NCBI GenBank assembly: GCA_038211735.1 | Contig: JBBQVK010000004.1 | Span: 1 to 32,173, forward strand | Source of the DNA: JBBQVK01 sp038211735 | GTDB taxonomy: Bacteria > Patescibacteriota > Gracilibacteria > Absconditabacterales > Absconditicoccaceae | Direction: 5' to 3' | DNA: 32,173 nt | Part shown: one piece after another, positions 1 through 9,010 of the stretch | Position numbering within the stretch: the stretch's first letter is position 1 | Layout of the letters: the number at the start of each line of letters is the position of its first letter | The notes under the pieces: generated by a model | What the model saw: the letters and a program-made list of their open reading frames with translations, nothing else | Database searches by the model: none | What the model was told of the DNA's origin: nothing | Position numbers and translations under genes: made by a program

Positions 1-125
1 ACTTTGCCACTTTGCCACTTTGCCACTTTGCCACTTTGCCACTTTGCCACTTTGCCACTTTGCCACTTTGCCACTTTGCCACTTTGCCACTTTGCCACTT
101 TGCCACTTTGCCACTTTGCCACTTT
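1..125. repeat. 8-bp tandem repeat array (actttgcc), at least 15 copies
   Basis: The unit actttgcc repeats without error from the first base, giving 15 full copies plus a partial one. The array probably continues to the left of the window. Eight is not a multiple of three, so any frame through it reads a 24-bp (8-codon) cycle. The open frame through it is a by-product of the repeat. The array sits just upstream of a terminator hairpin and has no visible gene. Confidence 0.97.
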
Positions 126-132
126 AGATATA

Positions 133-164
133 TGAAAAAGGAGGCCGCAGGCCTCCTTTTTTTT
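133..164 (+). terminator. Rho-independent terminator
   Basis: A GGAGGCC stem closes over a GCA loop with GGCCTCC and is followed by eight or more T. A run of A before the stem lets it work in both directions. It would end a transcript entering from the left, through the repeat array. Confidence 0.85.
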
Positions 165-253
165 GTTACTATAAATTCTTCTCAAATTCTTTTATCGTAC
201 GAGATTAATCAATAACCTAAAGAAAATTTCATTTACTAAAAGGTCGCCTGATT

Positions 254-628
254 ATGAGAACTTTGTTAAAGATTGTTAAAATCGCCTCAAAGATCGCTTT
301 CAAAAATCTTAGAGATAAGTGACCTATTACCTGCATAGCTCTTAAGAGTCGTTTCCAAGTAAGTAATTTATTTTTTCGCCATATTTCTGGTAGCACTAAA
401 AAAAGAAAAATTTTGGATGTGATCAAAAGACTATCGCTGATTAATTTAGTGGAACTAGTAGCAAAAGATTGAATATTGATAGAAACGAGAAGTAGCGTTT
501 ATATAGAAAAAAAACTATTTCCAAATTCATATAAACTCAGAGCGAAAGTCTCTGGAATTGATATTTTCCTTGTCATCGCTGAATCAAAGCAGGGTTCCTT
601 GGTCTTGATTACAACATTTTACAATTAA
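254..628 (+). CDS. Small unknown protein (124 aa), visible only with UGA = Gly
   Basis: The frame runs from ATG 254 to TAA 626-628 and contains two in-frame TGA codons (RDK-G-PIT and AKD-G-ILI), so standard-code gene finding misses it. The product is basic. Its first 60 residues are helical and Lys/Arg-rich. The C-terminal half has alternating hydrophobic strands and ends in SLVLITTFYN. That strand-rich end loosely recalls small RelE/BrnT/DUF4258-type toxin folds, but no motif proves this and I assign no function. A branched terminator follows the stop codon within five bases, which supports a real transcription unit. An open frame on the opposite strand (229-426) overlaps it and is weaker. 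Confidence 0.6.
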
Positions 629-632
629 CAAA

Positions 633-690
633 AAAACATCCGTCAGGGTCTAATCCCTCGTTGAGCCTTTTTCAGCCTACCGGATGTTTT
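633..690 (+). terminator. Branched hairpin, probable terminator of the 254-628 gene
   Basis: A perfect 10-bp outer stem (633-642 with 681-690, aaaacatccg/cggatgtttt) encloses two smaller hairpins, AGGG/CCCT and GTTGA/TCAGC, so the element can fold as a three-way junction. It ends in TTTT on the plus strand and in seven T on the minus strand. It starts five bases after the preceding stop codon. A bidirectional terminator is the simplest reading. A small structured RNA is possible. Confidence 0.55.
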
Positions 691-783
691 ATATGCAACT
701 TGAACTTAGATAGAGTAGTCAAAAAGATTTAAAATACAAGAGAGAGTTGTAAGTTGTCATAAGTAGAAAGCCTTTTCTAAGTC

Positions 784-811
784 TTGACAAACGATTTAGA
801 CCAGATATAGT
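784..811 (+). promoter_or_regulatory. Promoter of the flavoprotein/aldolase fusion gene
   Basis: TTGACA (784-789), a 16-bp spacer, then TATAGT (806-811). The predicted transcription start near 818 lies just before or at the upstream TTG at 821. This makes ATG 851 the better translation start. Confidence 0.75.
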
Positions 812-850
812 AAATATTCGTTGAACCTTAAAAGAATAAAATCATTTATT

Positions 851-2122
851 ATGAGAAAGAAAATCTTAATTTATGGAGGAGGAACGTTTTCTCCTGTCCG
901 GACTCATTTGGCATTGGCAGCGCCAGCGTTTGGCAAAACTGCCCGGAGATTAGCACAACTTTGTTATGAACGTATGCCTGAAATGGAGACCTATCTTCAT
1001 CTCACAAAAATGGCAGATCCTACATCAGAGCTGGTTACAAACAGAGAGGTTGGTACTCATGTCTTAAACCTGAAAGAAGATTTCAACACTAAGATCGTTT
1101 TCTTCAATGTAGCTTTGTGCGATTACATGGGTCGTATTGGTGAAGAAGAAAGCGGCCCTCATGCACCTCGTCTGAAAACCCGTGAAGGTATTCAGACTAT
1201 GGAGTTGTTACCAGCTATGAAAGTATTGGACGATATCAGAAATGGTCGCAAGGATATTTTCTTGGTAGCGTTCAAAACCACTTCTGGAGCAACAGAAGAT
1301 GAACAGTACATTGAAGCTCTTACGTTGATGAAAAGATCATCGTGTAACCTTGTCCTTGCAAATGACACCTCAACTCGCGTGAACATGATTGTCACACCGG
1401 AAGAGGCACGTTATCATGTCACCACTGATCGAGATCAAATTCTGCGACAGCTTGTCGACATGACATTCCATCGCAGTCAGCTTTCCTTCACCCACTCAAC
1501 AGTAGTTGAAGGCATACCTGTAAAATGGGACTCTGAAGAAGTCTATCCAGCACTCAGAGCAGTAGTCAATTACTGCATTGAAAAGAACGCATACAAGCCG
1601 TTCAACGGCGCTACAGTAGGTCATTTTGCTTGCAAAACCGGTGACCGCGAATTTCTTACCTCTATCCGCAAATCAAATTTCAATGATCTTGCGAAAAATG
1701 GACTGGTAAGAATTCTAACTGACGGTACTGACTCAATCCTTGCATACGGAGCAAAGCCATCGGTAGGTGGACAATCGCAACGGATCATCTTCTCAGATCA
1801 TCCGGAGTACGATTGTATCGTACACTTCCACTGTCCGAAAAAATCTGAATCTAATGTCCCTGTGGTTTCACAACGCGAATACGAGTGTGGTTCACACCAA
1901 TGTGGTGAGAATACCTCGCGAGGGCTGAAGCAGTTCGGAAACCTGTCGGCGGTCATGTTAGATCAACACGGTCCTAATATCGTATTTCATCACTCGATCA
2001 ATCCCCAGGAAGTCATTGATTTTATCGAGCTGAACTTCGACCTTTCGGCCAAAACCGGTGGTCAAGTAAGCCTCGAGAAAGAGAAGGTGTATGAGGAAGG
2101 ACCTATATCTGTGAAAACCTAA
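851..2122 (+). CDS. CoaB-like (phosphopantothenate-cysteine ligase fold) / class II aldolase-like fusion protein
   Basis: The product has 423 aa from ATG 851. An in-frame TTG at 821 lies essentially at the predicted transcription start, so I chose the ATG. Residues 1 to about 230 look like the CoaB half of the Dfp/CoaBC flavoprotein family: an N-terminal strand-loop ILIYGGGTFSPVRTH, then FLVAFKTTSGATEDE and NLVLANDTSTRVN, matching the family pattern of an AxET-like motif followed by ANDxS. Residues from about 235 resemble class II aldolase/adducin proteins, with GAKPSVGGQS followed by YDCIVHFHCP, where paired His normally bind metal. Neither full CoaA/CoaC partners nor a pathway are visible nearby, so the substrate is unknown. 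It contains no UGA-Gly codon. A promoter and a terminator bracket it as a single-gene unit. Confidence 0.7.
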   Translation: MRKKILIYGGGTFSPVRTHLALAAPAFGKTARRLAQLCYERMPEMETYLHLTKMADPTSELVTNREVGTHVLNLKEDFNTKIVFFNVALCDYMGRIGEEESGPHAPRLKTREGIQTMELLPAMKVLDDIRNGRKDIFLVAFKTTSGATEDEQYIEALTLMKRSSCNLVLANDTSTRVNMIVTPEEARYHVTTDRDQILRQLVDMTFHRSQLSFTHSTVVEGIPVKWDSEEVYPALRAVVNYCIEKNAYKPFNGATVGHFACKTGDREFLTSIRKSNFNDLAKNGLVRILTDGTDSILAYGAKPSVGGQSQRIIFSDHPEYDCIVHFHCPKKSESNVPVVSQREYECGSHQCGENTSRGLKQFGNLSAVMLDQHGPNIVFHHSINPQEVIDFIELNFDLSAKTGGQVSLEKEKVYEEGPISVKT

Positions 2123-2377
2123 GGCGAATCAAAATGACTATTCGAGAGACGCGCCTCATAGGATATTTAAACGAAAATTGAGTCCAGGAGGGGTTTTCCC
2201 TTCCTGGATTTTTGATATATCCAAGCAGAAAAGCCAATTTCTAGGTAGCGCCAACTCAATCCTTTTCGTAAGCCATTTCTAAGCATCTTTTTCTATAGAT
2301 TGTATTGTGTATGCCTCTATACTGCTCTAGAGGTGTGAGATTGGTCTATAAATAGCCATTTTTCTGACAAAAAATCC
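2123..2377. other. Intergenic region, no gene seen
   Basis: Apart from the terminator at 2183-2213 and a weak hairpin (CCTCTA/TAGAGG near 2312-2331) I see no gene here. A 36-codon frame from about 2133 runs through the terminator and is not credible. Confidence 0.6.
2183..2213 (+). terminator. Rho-independent terminator
   Basis: TCCAGGA pairs with TCCTGGA, extended by GGG/CCC across a one-base bulge, followed by TTTTT. It ends the flavoprotein/aldolase transcript. Confidence 0.8.
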
Positions 2378-2405
2378 TTGCATTCAGTCCAGAAATACCT
2401 ATATA
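2378..2405 (+). promoter_or_regulatory. Promoter of the bL27 operon
   Basis: TTGCAT (2378-2383), a 16-bp spacer and TATATA (2400-2405). The predicted start near 2412 leaves a leader of about 40 nt before ATG 2452. Confidence 0.6.
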
Positions 2406-2451
2406 TTGCCTCATTCGAAGTCTTTTGTTTATTTTTTGTTATCGTTTAAAA

Positions 2452-3087
2452 ATGGCACACAAAAAAGCCGCGGGTAGTACGGACAACTTGAAAGACAGTA
2501 ACCCGAAATACCGTGGACTAAAACTCTCTGGCGGACAAATCGCTCGCGCTGGAAACATCATTATTAGACAAAAAGGTGATGAATATCATTTAGGAAAAAA
2601 TACCTACAAGGGTAGAGATTTCACTATTCATGCAACATTGGATGGAGTAGTGTCTTTCCGCAAGAAGCGCATCATGAGATACGACGGTAGAACATATCTT
2701 AAGACTGTTGTAGAAATTATTCCTACTGGAGGATTCGCAAAAGCAGGAGCTAAACCTACAGCTAAGTCTGTAAAACCAACTGCAGTAACTAATCCTACAA
2801 AAGGAAAAGGACAAGTTAAGACAGTAGAAAAAGTTGTTAAGCCAACTGCAAAGGATGCAGAAAAACCAACCGCAAAAGATGCAGAAAAGCCAACAACTAA
2901 AGTTGAACATACACCCACAACACATAAAGCGGAAACTCCAGCAAAAGCGGCTGCACCGAAGAAAGAAGTAGCTAAGAAAACTCCAGCAAAAGCAACCGCA
3001 GCTAAAGCTCCTGCAGCAAAGAAAGCAGCAGCTAAACCTGCCGCTAAAAAAGCTCCAGCAAAAGCAAAACCAGCTAAGAAAAAATAA
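2452..3087 (+). CDS. rpmA: Large ribosomal subunit protein bL27 with a long Lys/Ala/Pro-rich tail
   Basis: The start at 2452 gives the classic bL27 N-terminus MAHKKAAGSTDN. The family core follows (SGGQIARAGNIIIRQKG, then GRDFTIHATLDGVVSF). bL27 sits near the peptidyl-transferase centre and tRNA 3' ends. The family is usually about 85-95 aa, but this protein has 211. From about residue 95 it continues as a low-complexity basic tail of Lys, Ala, Pro and Thr, including near-exact repeats of the type KPTAKDAE. No UGA codons occur, as is common for highly expressed genes here. It begins a plus-strand operon with bL32, NusB and RNase III. Confidence 0.95.
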   Translation: MAHKKAAGSTDNLKDSNPKYRGLKLSGGQIARAGNIIIRQKGDEYHLGKNTYKGRDFTIHATLDGVVSFRKKRIMRYDGRTYLKTVVEIIPTGGFAKAGAKPTAKSVKPTAVTNPTKGKGQVKTVEKVVKPTAKDAEKPTAKDAEKPTTKVEHTPTTHKAETPAKAAAPKKEVAKKTPAKATAAKAPAAKKAAAKPAAKKAPAKAKPAKKK

Positions 3088-3125
3088 TACGTTTTCATAT
3101 TTATCTTTGTTACTTATTTCCTCAA

Positions 3126-3353
3126 ATGATTGGTCCAAAGAAGAAAAGGTCGATAGCCAAAAAGAAACAACAAAAGCATACATGGATGACCTATGCATTG
3201 AAAAAACTTGATGCATCTATTGTCATCACGACATGTACCAACTGTAAACAAGCAAAGAGAGCACACAGAGTATGCCCTCATTGTGGATTTTACCGTGGTA
3301 AGCAAATGATCACTATCAAGTCAAAGAGTAAGGAAAAAATTCTTGATGCATAA
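3126..3353 (+). CDS. rpmF: Large ribosomal subunit protein bL32
   Basis: This 75-aa basic protein has the bL32 pattern. The N-terminus is Lys-rich (PKKKRSIAKKK). A four-cysteine zinc ribbon follows (CTNC then CPHCG, about 13 residues apart), and then the C-terminal YRGKQMI. It belongs to the 50S subunit. It starts at ATG 3126, 38 bases after bL27, without a Shine-Dalgarno sequence. bL32 often lies near fatty-acid or ribosomal genes, but here it lies between bL27 and nusB. Confidence 0.93.
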   Translation: MIGPKKKRSIAKKKQQKHTWMTYALKKLDASIVITTCTNCKQAKRAHRVCPHCGFYRGKQMITIKSKSKEKILDA

Positions 3354-3390
3354 TTAAAAGAATAAATAAAGCGAGTTAGATTAATTGAAG

Positions 3391-3441
3391 AACCAGGGGA
3401 TTTGTAGGGATGTTAATGTCACTTTTACAAATCTACTGGTT
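3391..3441 (+). other. Long hairpin in the nusB leader
   Basis: AACCAG (3391-3396) pairs with CTGGTT (3436-3441). After a 2x2 internal loop, GATTTGTA (3399-3406) pairs with TACAAATC (3426-3433), leaving a 19-nt loop. No T-run follows, so it is not a standard terminator. It lies about 50 bases before the likely nusB start and could protect the transcript end or control nusB. Confidence 0.5.
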
Positions 3442-3492
3442 TCAATTGCTCTAACGAGCCATAGTATTACAGGGTTCTTTACCTATTTAATA

Positions 3493-4218
3493 GTGAACGT
3501 GAGCGTAAACGTTAAAGCAAGAATTAATGCTAGAAAGATCGTGCTCGTATACTTTTACGAGCAGTATTTCTTAGAAATTGCTGCGACGAAAGACTCATTA
3601 TTGGATGAGATTGATAAGATTCACAAAGTAGTAGATCAAAAAGGTCCTGCGAAAGAGGACGTAAATATGAGATGACTGATGGCAAAAGATTATTATGGAG
3701 CAGACGTGGACGATGAGTTAGCGTATATCATAGAAAACTATTTCCGTAAATTTGAACCTAGTGAAATCGATTTCGAATATATCAACTTGATTGGACCTAA
3801 ATTTCATGACTACCAACCAACCGTAAGTGAAAAAGTAAATGAGTATACCATATCCTTTAGCTACGATGAGATGGATATAATCGATAGAGTCCTTTTCGTG
3901 TTGGGATATATTGAATATACAGAGCTAAGAACACCAAAAGAAATTATGCTCAATGAGATGGTAGAACTTGCTAAAAGATATGGAGACGACTCAAGTTCTA
4001 AGCTTATCAACGGTATCTGACACAAGCTTTTGAGCGGTATCGATGAAGATGTAGAAGGAAGCAAAATCGGGGTAGGCGGCAAAAAACCAAGCAAGAAGAC
4101 AACTAAAAAAACTCCAAAAAAAACAGCAAAAACAAAAACAAAAGACGTATCAGAAAGTAAACCAGAGGACGCATCAAAAGCTAAAAAAGCCCCGAAAGGA
4201 ATAGACGACTTACTATAA
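3493..4218 (+). CDS. nusB: Transcription antitermination factor NusB with a Lys-rich tail
   Basis: TGA at 3673 and 4018 must be read as Gly to join this frame. The C-terminal half matches NusB closely: DRVLFVLGYIEYTE, then KEIMLNEMVELAKRYGDD and SSKLINGIGHKLL. NusB binds boxA RNA with S10 and supports rRNA transcription. The N-terminus (VKARINARKIVLVYFYEQYF) fits the first NusB helices. The frame is open further upstream (from TTG 3385), but a leader hairpin lies there, so I chose GTG 3493; GTG 3499 is also possible. Beyond about residue 190 the protein carries a basic low-complexity tail with repeated KKT/KKTP units, and it ends GIDDLL. Confidence 0.88.
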
Positions 4219-4296
4219 TAAAATACTCAACCTTCTTCTGTGGATAACTGAACTCTAACATAATCTAGAACATTTCTTACTTTCATTCTTCTTGTG

Positions 4297-5007
4297 ATGA
4301 GCGATCACTTACTATACATCAAATCTCTTATGATTCCTTTACCAAATACGGTAGATGAAACTCTTTTGCAGACCGCATTCACGCACAAATCTTTTTCTAT
4401 GGATGCTCCACAAGACCAAATCCCTCACAATGAAAGGTTGGAGTTCTTAGGCGATTCAATATTGGGCATGGTCGTAGCTCACGAACTGTATGTAGAATAT
4501 CCTGAAGCACCTGAGTCACAGCTTACACTTATGAAAATACAGCTCGTCAAAGAACCTACCTTGGCTATTATTGCTAGGAAAATACAGTTGGGCGAACAAA
4601 TACGTCTTGGCCGCGGAGAACTCAAGAGTGGAGGGGCGGATAAAAACGCTATTTTATCAGATATGCTGGAGGCGCTGCTGGGGTATTTGTACATAGATCA
4701 AGGGCGAACAGCGGTTGCATCTTTCGTCAAAACTTATATTATCGGCGAACTTGCATTGGGTGATGAAGGGGGGATAAAGAGCTTCAAGAGCCTTTTACAA
4801 GAACTTGTACAACAACTTCACAAAGATATCCCTGTCTATAAAGATATCGAAATGCAGGTAGAACCTACGGGCAATGTAACGCTGTATGGATCAGATCTAT
4901 ACGTGCAAGACACATTGGTATTTCACGGAGAGTGACCTAGTAAGAAGAAAGCGCAAGAAGAGGCAGCGAAAAAGTGATATGAGATCCTTTTGAGCCAAAT
5001 TAAGTAG
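4297..5007 (+). CDS. rnc: Ribonuclease III
   Basis: The product (236 aa) cleaves double-stranded RNA. The endonuclease domain shows AFTHKSF, the signature NERLEFLGDSILG and the second acidic site DMLEALLGYLYID. A dsRNA-binding domain follows (SFKSLLQELVQQ and, near the end, GPSKKKAQEEAAKK). Two TGA codons lie in this C-terminal part. The first (4933) encodes the conserved Gly of the dsRBD G-x-SKKxAE motif, which directly supports UGA = Gly. Standard-code reading would remove the end of the RNA-binding domain. It follows nusB on the same strand. ATG 4297 is preferred to the adjacent GTG. Confidence 0.95.
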
Positions 5008-5067
5008 ATCTACACACTGTCTATTATTACAAAAAATATTTTACCTGTTTAGTTTTCACTCGTTCAA

Positions 5068-6045
5068 ATGAAATTCCACTTCCAAATTATCAGTAGAACA
5101 TGGTTATGGCTTACTATTGGTTTTGTTGCAGCTACAGTTGCTCTACGGTTGTTCCTATCAAACCTTCGTTTTTCAGTCCAGTTTACTGGCGGTATAGAAG
5201 TAGTGGTAGAAAAGACGGTAGACGCTACAGTAATAAAACCTGCACTAGACAAAGCACTCCATGATAACTGAATTACAAACTACGAACTTGGGATCGGCGA
5301 GAAGGACGGATTTGGCAATATACTTATACAGATGGCTGTAAGCGATGCCAAGCAAGTCACTGATATCACTGACCTTATAGAAAAGACGCTTATAGATACA
5401 AAAGTTATCGAATCAAAAGACGATATCTTACAGTTCTCAGTCATAGGACCTAGCGTGGGTGATTATATTCAGAAAACCGCGAAGGCTGCATTGATACGAG
5501 GTATGATATTGATGGGAGTATATATTTTGTTTGCATTCTCAGGGATGAGAGGGATGATCTCGCCATTACTTTTGGGAGGAGTGACTATTGTTACTATGAT
5601 CTTTGATATATCTATGGCTGCAGGAGGATACGGACTACTGATGCAGTTCAATCAAGCAGTACAGATCGATACAATCTTTGTAATTGCGCTACTGACCGTA
5701 ATGGGATATAGTATCAACGATACGATCGTGATTTTCGATAGAATAAGAGAAAACTTTATTGAGAAGAGAGCCCAGGTGGAAAGAGGACAGGTTACTCGTG
5801 CAGAGATCTTTGAGTCTAGCTTGTGGCAGACCATGAGAAGATCATTGGCGACTGTTGCGGCTACGTTGTGTGCGGTTATCGTGATGTGAGTATTTGGTAC
5901 TGGACTCTTGCGTATGTTCGCATTTACTCTTGGAGTAGGAATTTTCTCAGGAACGTATAGTTCTATCTTCATCGCTTCGCCTTTGGTCTACTTATTGAGT
6001 AAAAAACATGACCATAAAGATAAAAAAGGAAAATCAAATAAATAA
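5068..6045 (+). CDS. secF: Protein translocase subunit SecF
   Basis: This 325-aa membrane protein has one N-terminal transmembrane helix (about 10-30) and then the FTGGIEV motif. A periplasmic domain follows, then five further helices. The family signature MGYSINDTIVIFDRIREN is intact. SecF works with SecD to use the proton gradient for protein export. In-frame TGA at 5269 and 5887 encode Gly; the second gives VM-G-VFGTG in a membrane helix. The C-terminus is Lys-rich and cytoplasmic. No secD is present next to it, which is unusual because the two are often adjacent or fused. Confidence 0.93.
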
Positions 6046-6061
6046 TTAAAATTTCTTACGT

Positions 6062-7402
6062 ATGCATATGAATTTCAAAAAAGATTTTCCACTATTAGTG
6101 AATCATCCAGAGACAATATATCTGGACAGTGCTGCTACAGCACAAAAACCTTCATACGTGATAGACGAAGTAACGCACTACCTCTGCCATGACTATGCTA
6201 ATATCCATAGAGGACGATATGATCTTTCTGTTGCTTCAGAAGAGCTGTACTGGCAGGCTAGAAAGAAAGTCGCTGCGCTTATTAACGGTCGCGATGACGA
6301 GGTAATTTTTACTTCAAATAGCACAGGAGCAAGCAATCTCCTCATACAATCCCTGACGTTATCATGAACTCTAAAGCCTTGAGATAAAGTTCTTACAAGC
6401 ATTACCGCGCATCATGCTGCATTAGTGCCATGGCAACTGGTCGCTAAATTTATGGATATTGAGATTGTTTTCGTAGGATTAGACGAGAATGGATCGATCG
6501 ATATCGCTGATTTTACACAAAAGTATGATGAACGCGTTAAAATTGTTTCATTGCCGTTTATTTCAAATGTGATCTGACAAAAAGACGACTTAGATAAGAT
6601 AAAAAATATATTGAGAGACAATACGTTGTATATTCTTGATGCTTCGCAGGCAATCGTACATACTCCAGTCGATGTACAACAACTTGGATGTGATTTCTTG
6701 TTTTTCACCGGACATAAGCTTTTTGCTTATACAGGAATTTGAATTTTACGATGAAAACAAAAACATTTAAAATCTCTCCAGCCTGCAATTGCGGGAGGTG
6801 GAGCGATTGAATCTGTTGCAAGTCATTGATACACCTTACTAGAAGCTCCTGATAAATTTGAGCCATGAACACCCAATCTTGTGGGAGCGGTGAGTCTACT
6901 AAGGGCGATAGAGTATATGGAGCAGGTAGGGGAAATCTTTTTCAAGACGAATGAGGCGTGAGATTCCGCGGATATTGATGAACATATTGATGCTGCCCGC
7001 GTTGTTTCTACAATTAATTCTCCTGTGCACACGGATAGTTCAGTAGCTTTGTCCAAACGATATGATGCGATAGAACAGATGGAAAAGCCTTTGATAGAGT
7101 ACTCTTTGGGAAGGTTCGCTCAACTTGCGGTAAAGGGCATTACACTACTTGGAACGACTGATCCAAGCCAGAAAATAGGCCTTTTCTCGTTTATATTACC
7201 TTCAGATAAATCCCCCGCAGAGCTTGGGCAGTATATGGCAAAACAACATATCTGTATCAGATGTGGTGGTCAGTGCGCTCAACCTCTTCATGAAGTATTA
7301 GGCAAGCAGGGGAGTTGTAGAATTTCTTTTTCAATTTATACTACGATGGATGACCTTGTCATTTTTTTTGATACGTTAGAAAAATTCCTTGCGAGTAAGT
7401 AA
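6062..7402 (+). CDS. sufS: SufS-type cysteine desulfurase
   Basis: This 446-aa PLP enzyme takes sulfur from cysteine for Fe-S cluster assembly. It shows YLDSAATAQKP, the ITAHHAALVPWQ region, the PLP-binding Lys in FTGHKLFAYTG, and the active-site Cys region IRCGGQCAQPLHE of the SufS (group II) subfamily. Eight in-frame TGA codons are read as Gly, for example in the LKPGDKV and YTGIGILRG segments. It is therefore one of the clearest demonstrations of the code in this window. No sufB, sufC, sufD or sufU lies next to it. It follows secF by 16 bases and probably shares its transcript. Confidence 0.93.
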
Positions 7403-7526
7403 TAGAACTTATATAAAAAATAGTTTTGAGAGAGTATGGGTGAAAGTATGGTCGAAAGTAGAGGCTAATATCTTTGATTATTATTAGAGCATATGGGAAA
7501 TAGTCGTTTGCAATGATAGTACAGGG

Positions 7527-8960
7527 CTACATATATTTTTCCTTTTTCAAAAAGTTTCTCATCTGGAAATCTAGATTTCCTGCAGTGAACATAACTACGA
7601 GTTGATCGTTTGCCGCATCCGTGACTATGGATGCAATTTCGTTAAAATCTGTTGAATAACTTCCTCCTGCTGTCGTTGCAAACAATTCTCCCAACTCCGC
7701 GATGGTTTCAATATGCCCAAACTTCGTGAAGCGTTGTTTTAACTCTTCGAGATTCTCTCTAGCTGCATAGATATCGTAGATTACAAGCTGATCTACAGTC
7801 TTTAGTGTAGTTATAAATTGATCTCGGAACTCCATCACTCTTCTAGCTTGATGTGGCTGGAACACACAAATTATTTTCTTTTCAGGATATTTTTCTTTGA
7901 TTGCGAGTAACGTACTTGCTAACTCAGTTGGATGATGTCCGTAATCAGAGATGATAGGTGCGCCGTTTTTATTTATTGTTAGAAGTTCCCCCCTCCTTCG
8001 TAGTCATTGGAAATTACTGATTGATTGACGCGCGCTTTCTTCTGCTTGACGCCCTTGTTCGGGCCGTTCATTTGTGAGAAGAGATGACGCACAGGCGAGA
8101 GCAAGTGTTGCGTTGCCGTGATTGTGTGAGCCGAGGAGGTGAGTAAAGTCAAAGTGCACTTTCGAAATAAATCAGACTTTAGATTCGTCCTTCACGACTT
8201 GTACTCCTATTGCGTCTTCCAACATCCATATGTGATATCTTACCTTCTCTACAAAACGATGGAAAGCCTCAAAATAAGCCGTTTCATCGCCGTACAAATC
8301 CGCATGGTCGAGTTCGATATTGGTTATTATTGCATAGTCAGGATCTAGATTGAGAAAATGTCTGTTGTACTCATCTGCTTCTACGACAAAGAGATACTTC
8401 TTCATACTCTCTCCAGCCAGTGAAGCTTTTGGATCGAAGATGTGGTCTAAAATCTTTTTTACCTGAGAGATAGTGGATTGTTTAGTAATGTGGTTATGTC
8501 AGTTTCGTTGTGTAACATTTGCTCACACGATACCCAATCCAAACTCTTCATGATCCGCGTGTAACGCTGTCGCGACTAGAGCAGTAGTTGTGCTTTTCCC
8601 ATGCGTTCATGTCACTGCGACCGTACACATATATTTTGAAATCTCGCCAAGGAATTGCGCATAGAGCATCGGAGGGAAAACGCGTTTGTGATTATCGAAC
8701 ATACTATCTTGCGCCGCTAATACTTCTGGGCTTTGCGTCGTTGCTGCCGAGTAGATAACCTTATCGTCTGGTTGTACCTTATAGCTTCCGTGGCCGATAA
8801 TGACCTTAACACCCTGTGTTTGAAGTTGTTGGGTTAGTTCACTCTCAGCGCCATCTATTCCAACAAGGTTTTTATAACCAAGTTCGTGGAAAAGCCCTGC
8901 TAATGCAGAGACTCCAGTACCGCCGACTCCTACTAATACGATATTTCCGTTCATATCCAT
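7527..8960 (-). CDS. murC: UDP-N-acetylmuramate--L-alanine ligase (MurC)
   Basis: The enzyme (477 aa) adds L-Ala to UDP-MurNAc in peptidoglycan synthesis. The N-terminal nucleotide-fold motif is VLVGVGGTGVSALA. The ATP-binding P-loop GTHGKSTTTA has its first Gly encoded by TGA. Further motifs are FVVEADEYNRHFL, ITNIELDHADLY, SHNHGNATLALA, FQGLRRRGE (its Gly is also TGA) and DYGHHPTE. Five UGA-Gly codons occur in total, and the ligase is full length only under code 25. Two ATGs, at 8960 and 8954, are equally possible. It runs towards sufS without a clear terminator between them, and lies downstream of the secretion-type membrane gene. Confidence 0.94.
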
Positions 8961-9010
8961 CCGCCCGTTAAACGTGTGTAGGATACTGAAATTATAAAAA
9001 GTTACAACTT

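Noticed and set aside
1..125. CRISPR array
   Set aside because: The repeat unit is 8 bp with no spacers; no cas genes are present.
12..215. Open frame of 67 codons at the left end
   Set aside because: It is produced by the 8-bp repeat and runs through the terminator hairpin.
229..426. Minus-strand frame of 65 codons
   Set aside because: It overlaps the longer plus-strand code-25 frame 254-628, which has a terminator right after its stop. The minus frame has only a TTG start.
2590..3216. Long minus-strand frames opposite bL27
   Set aside because: Shadow of the low-complexity Lys/Ala tail; Cys/Ser/Phe-rich composition without any family pattern.
3391..3441. Terminator between bL32 and nusB
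   Set aside because: The hairpin is strong but lacks a T-run, and nusB follows on the same strand without a clear promoter.
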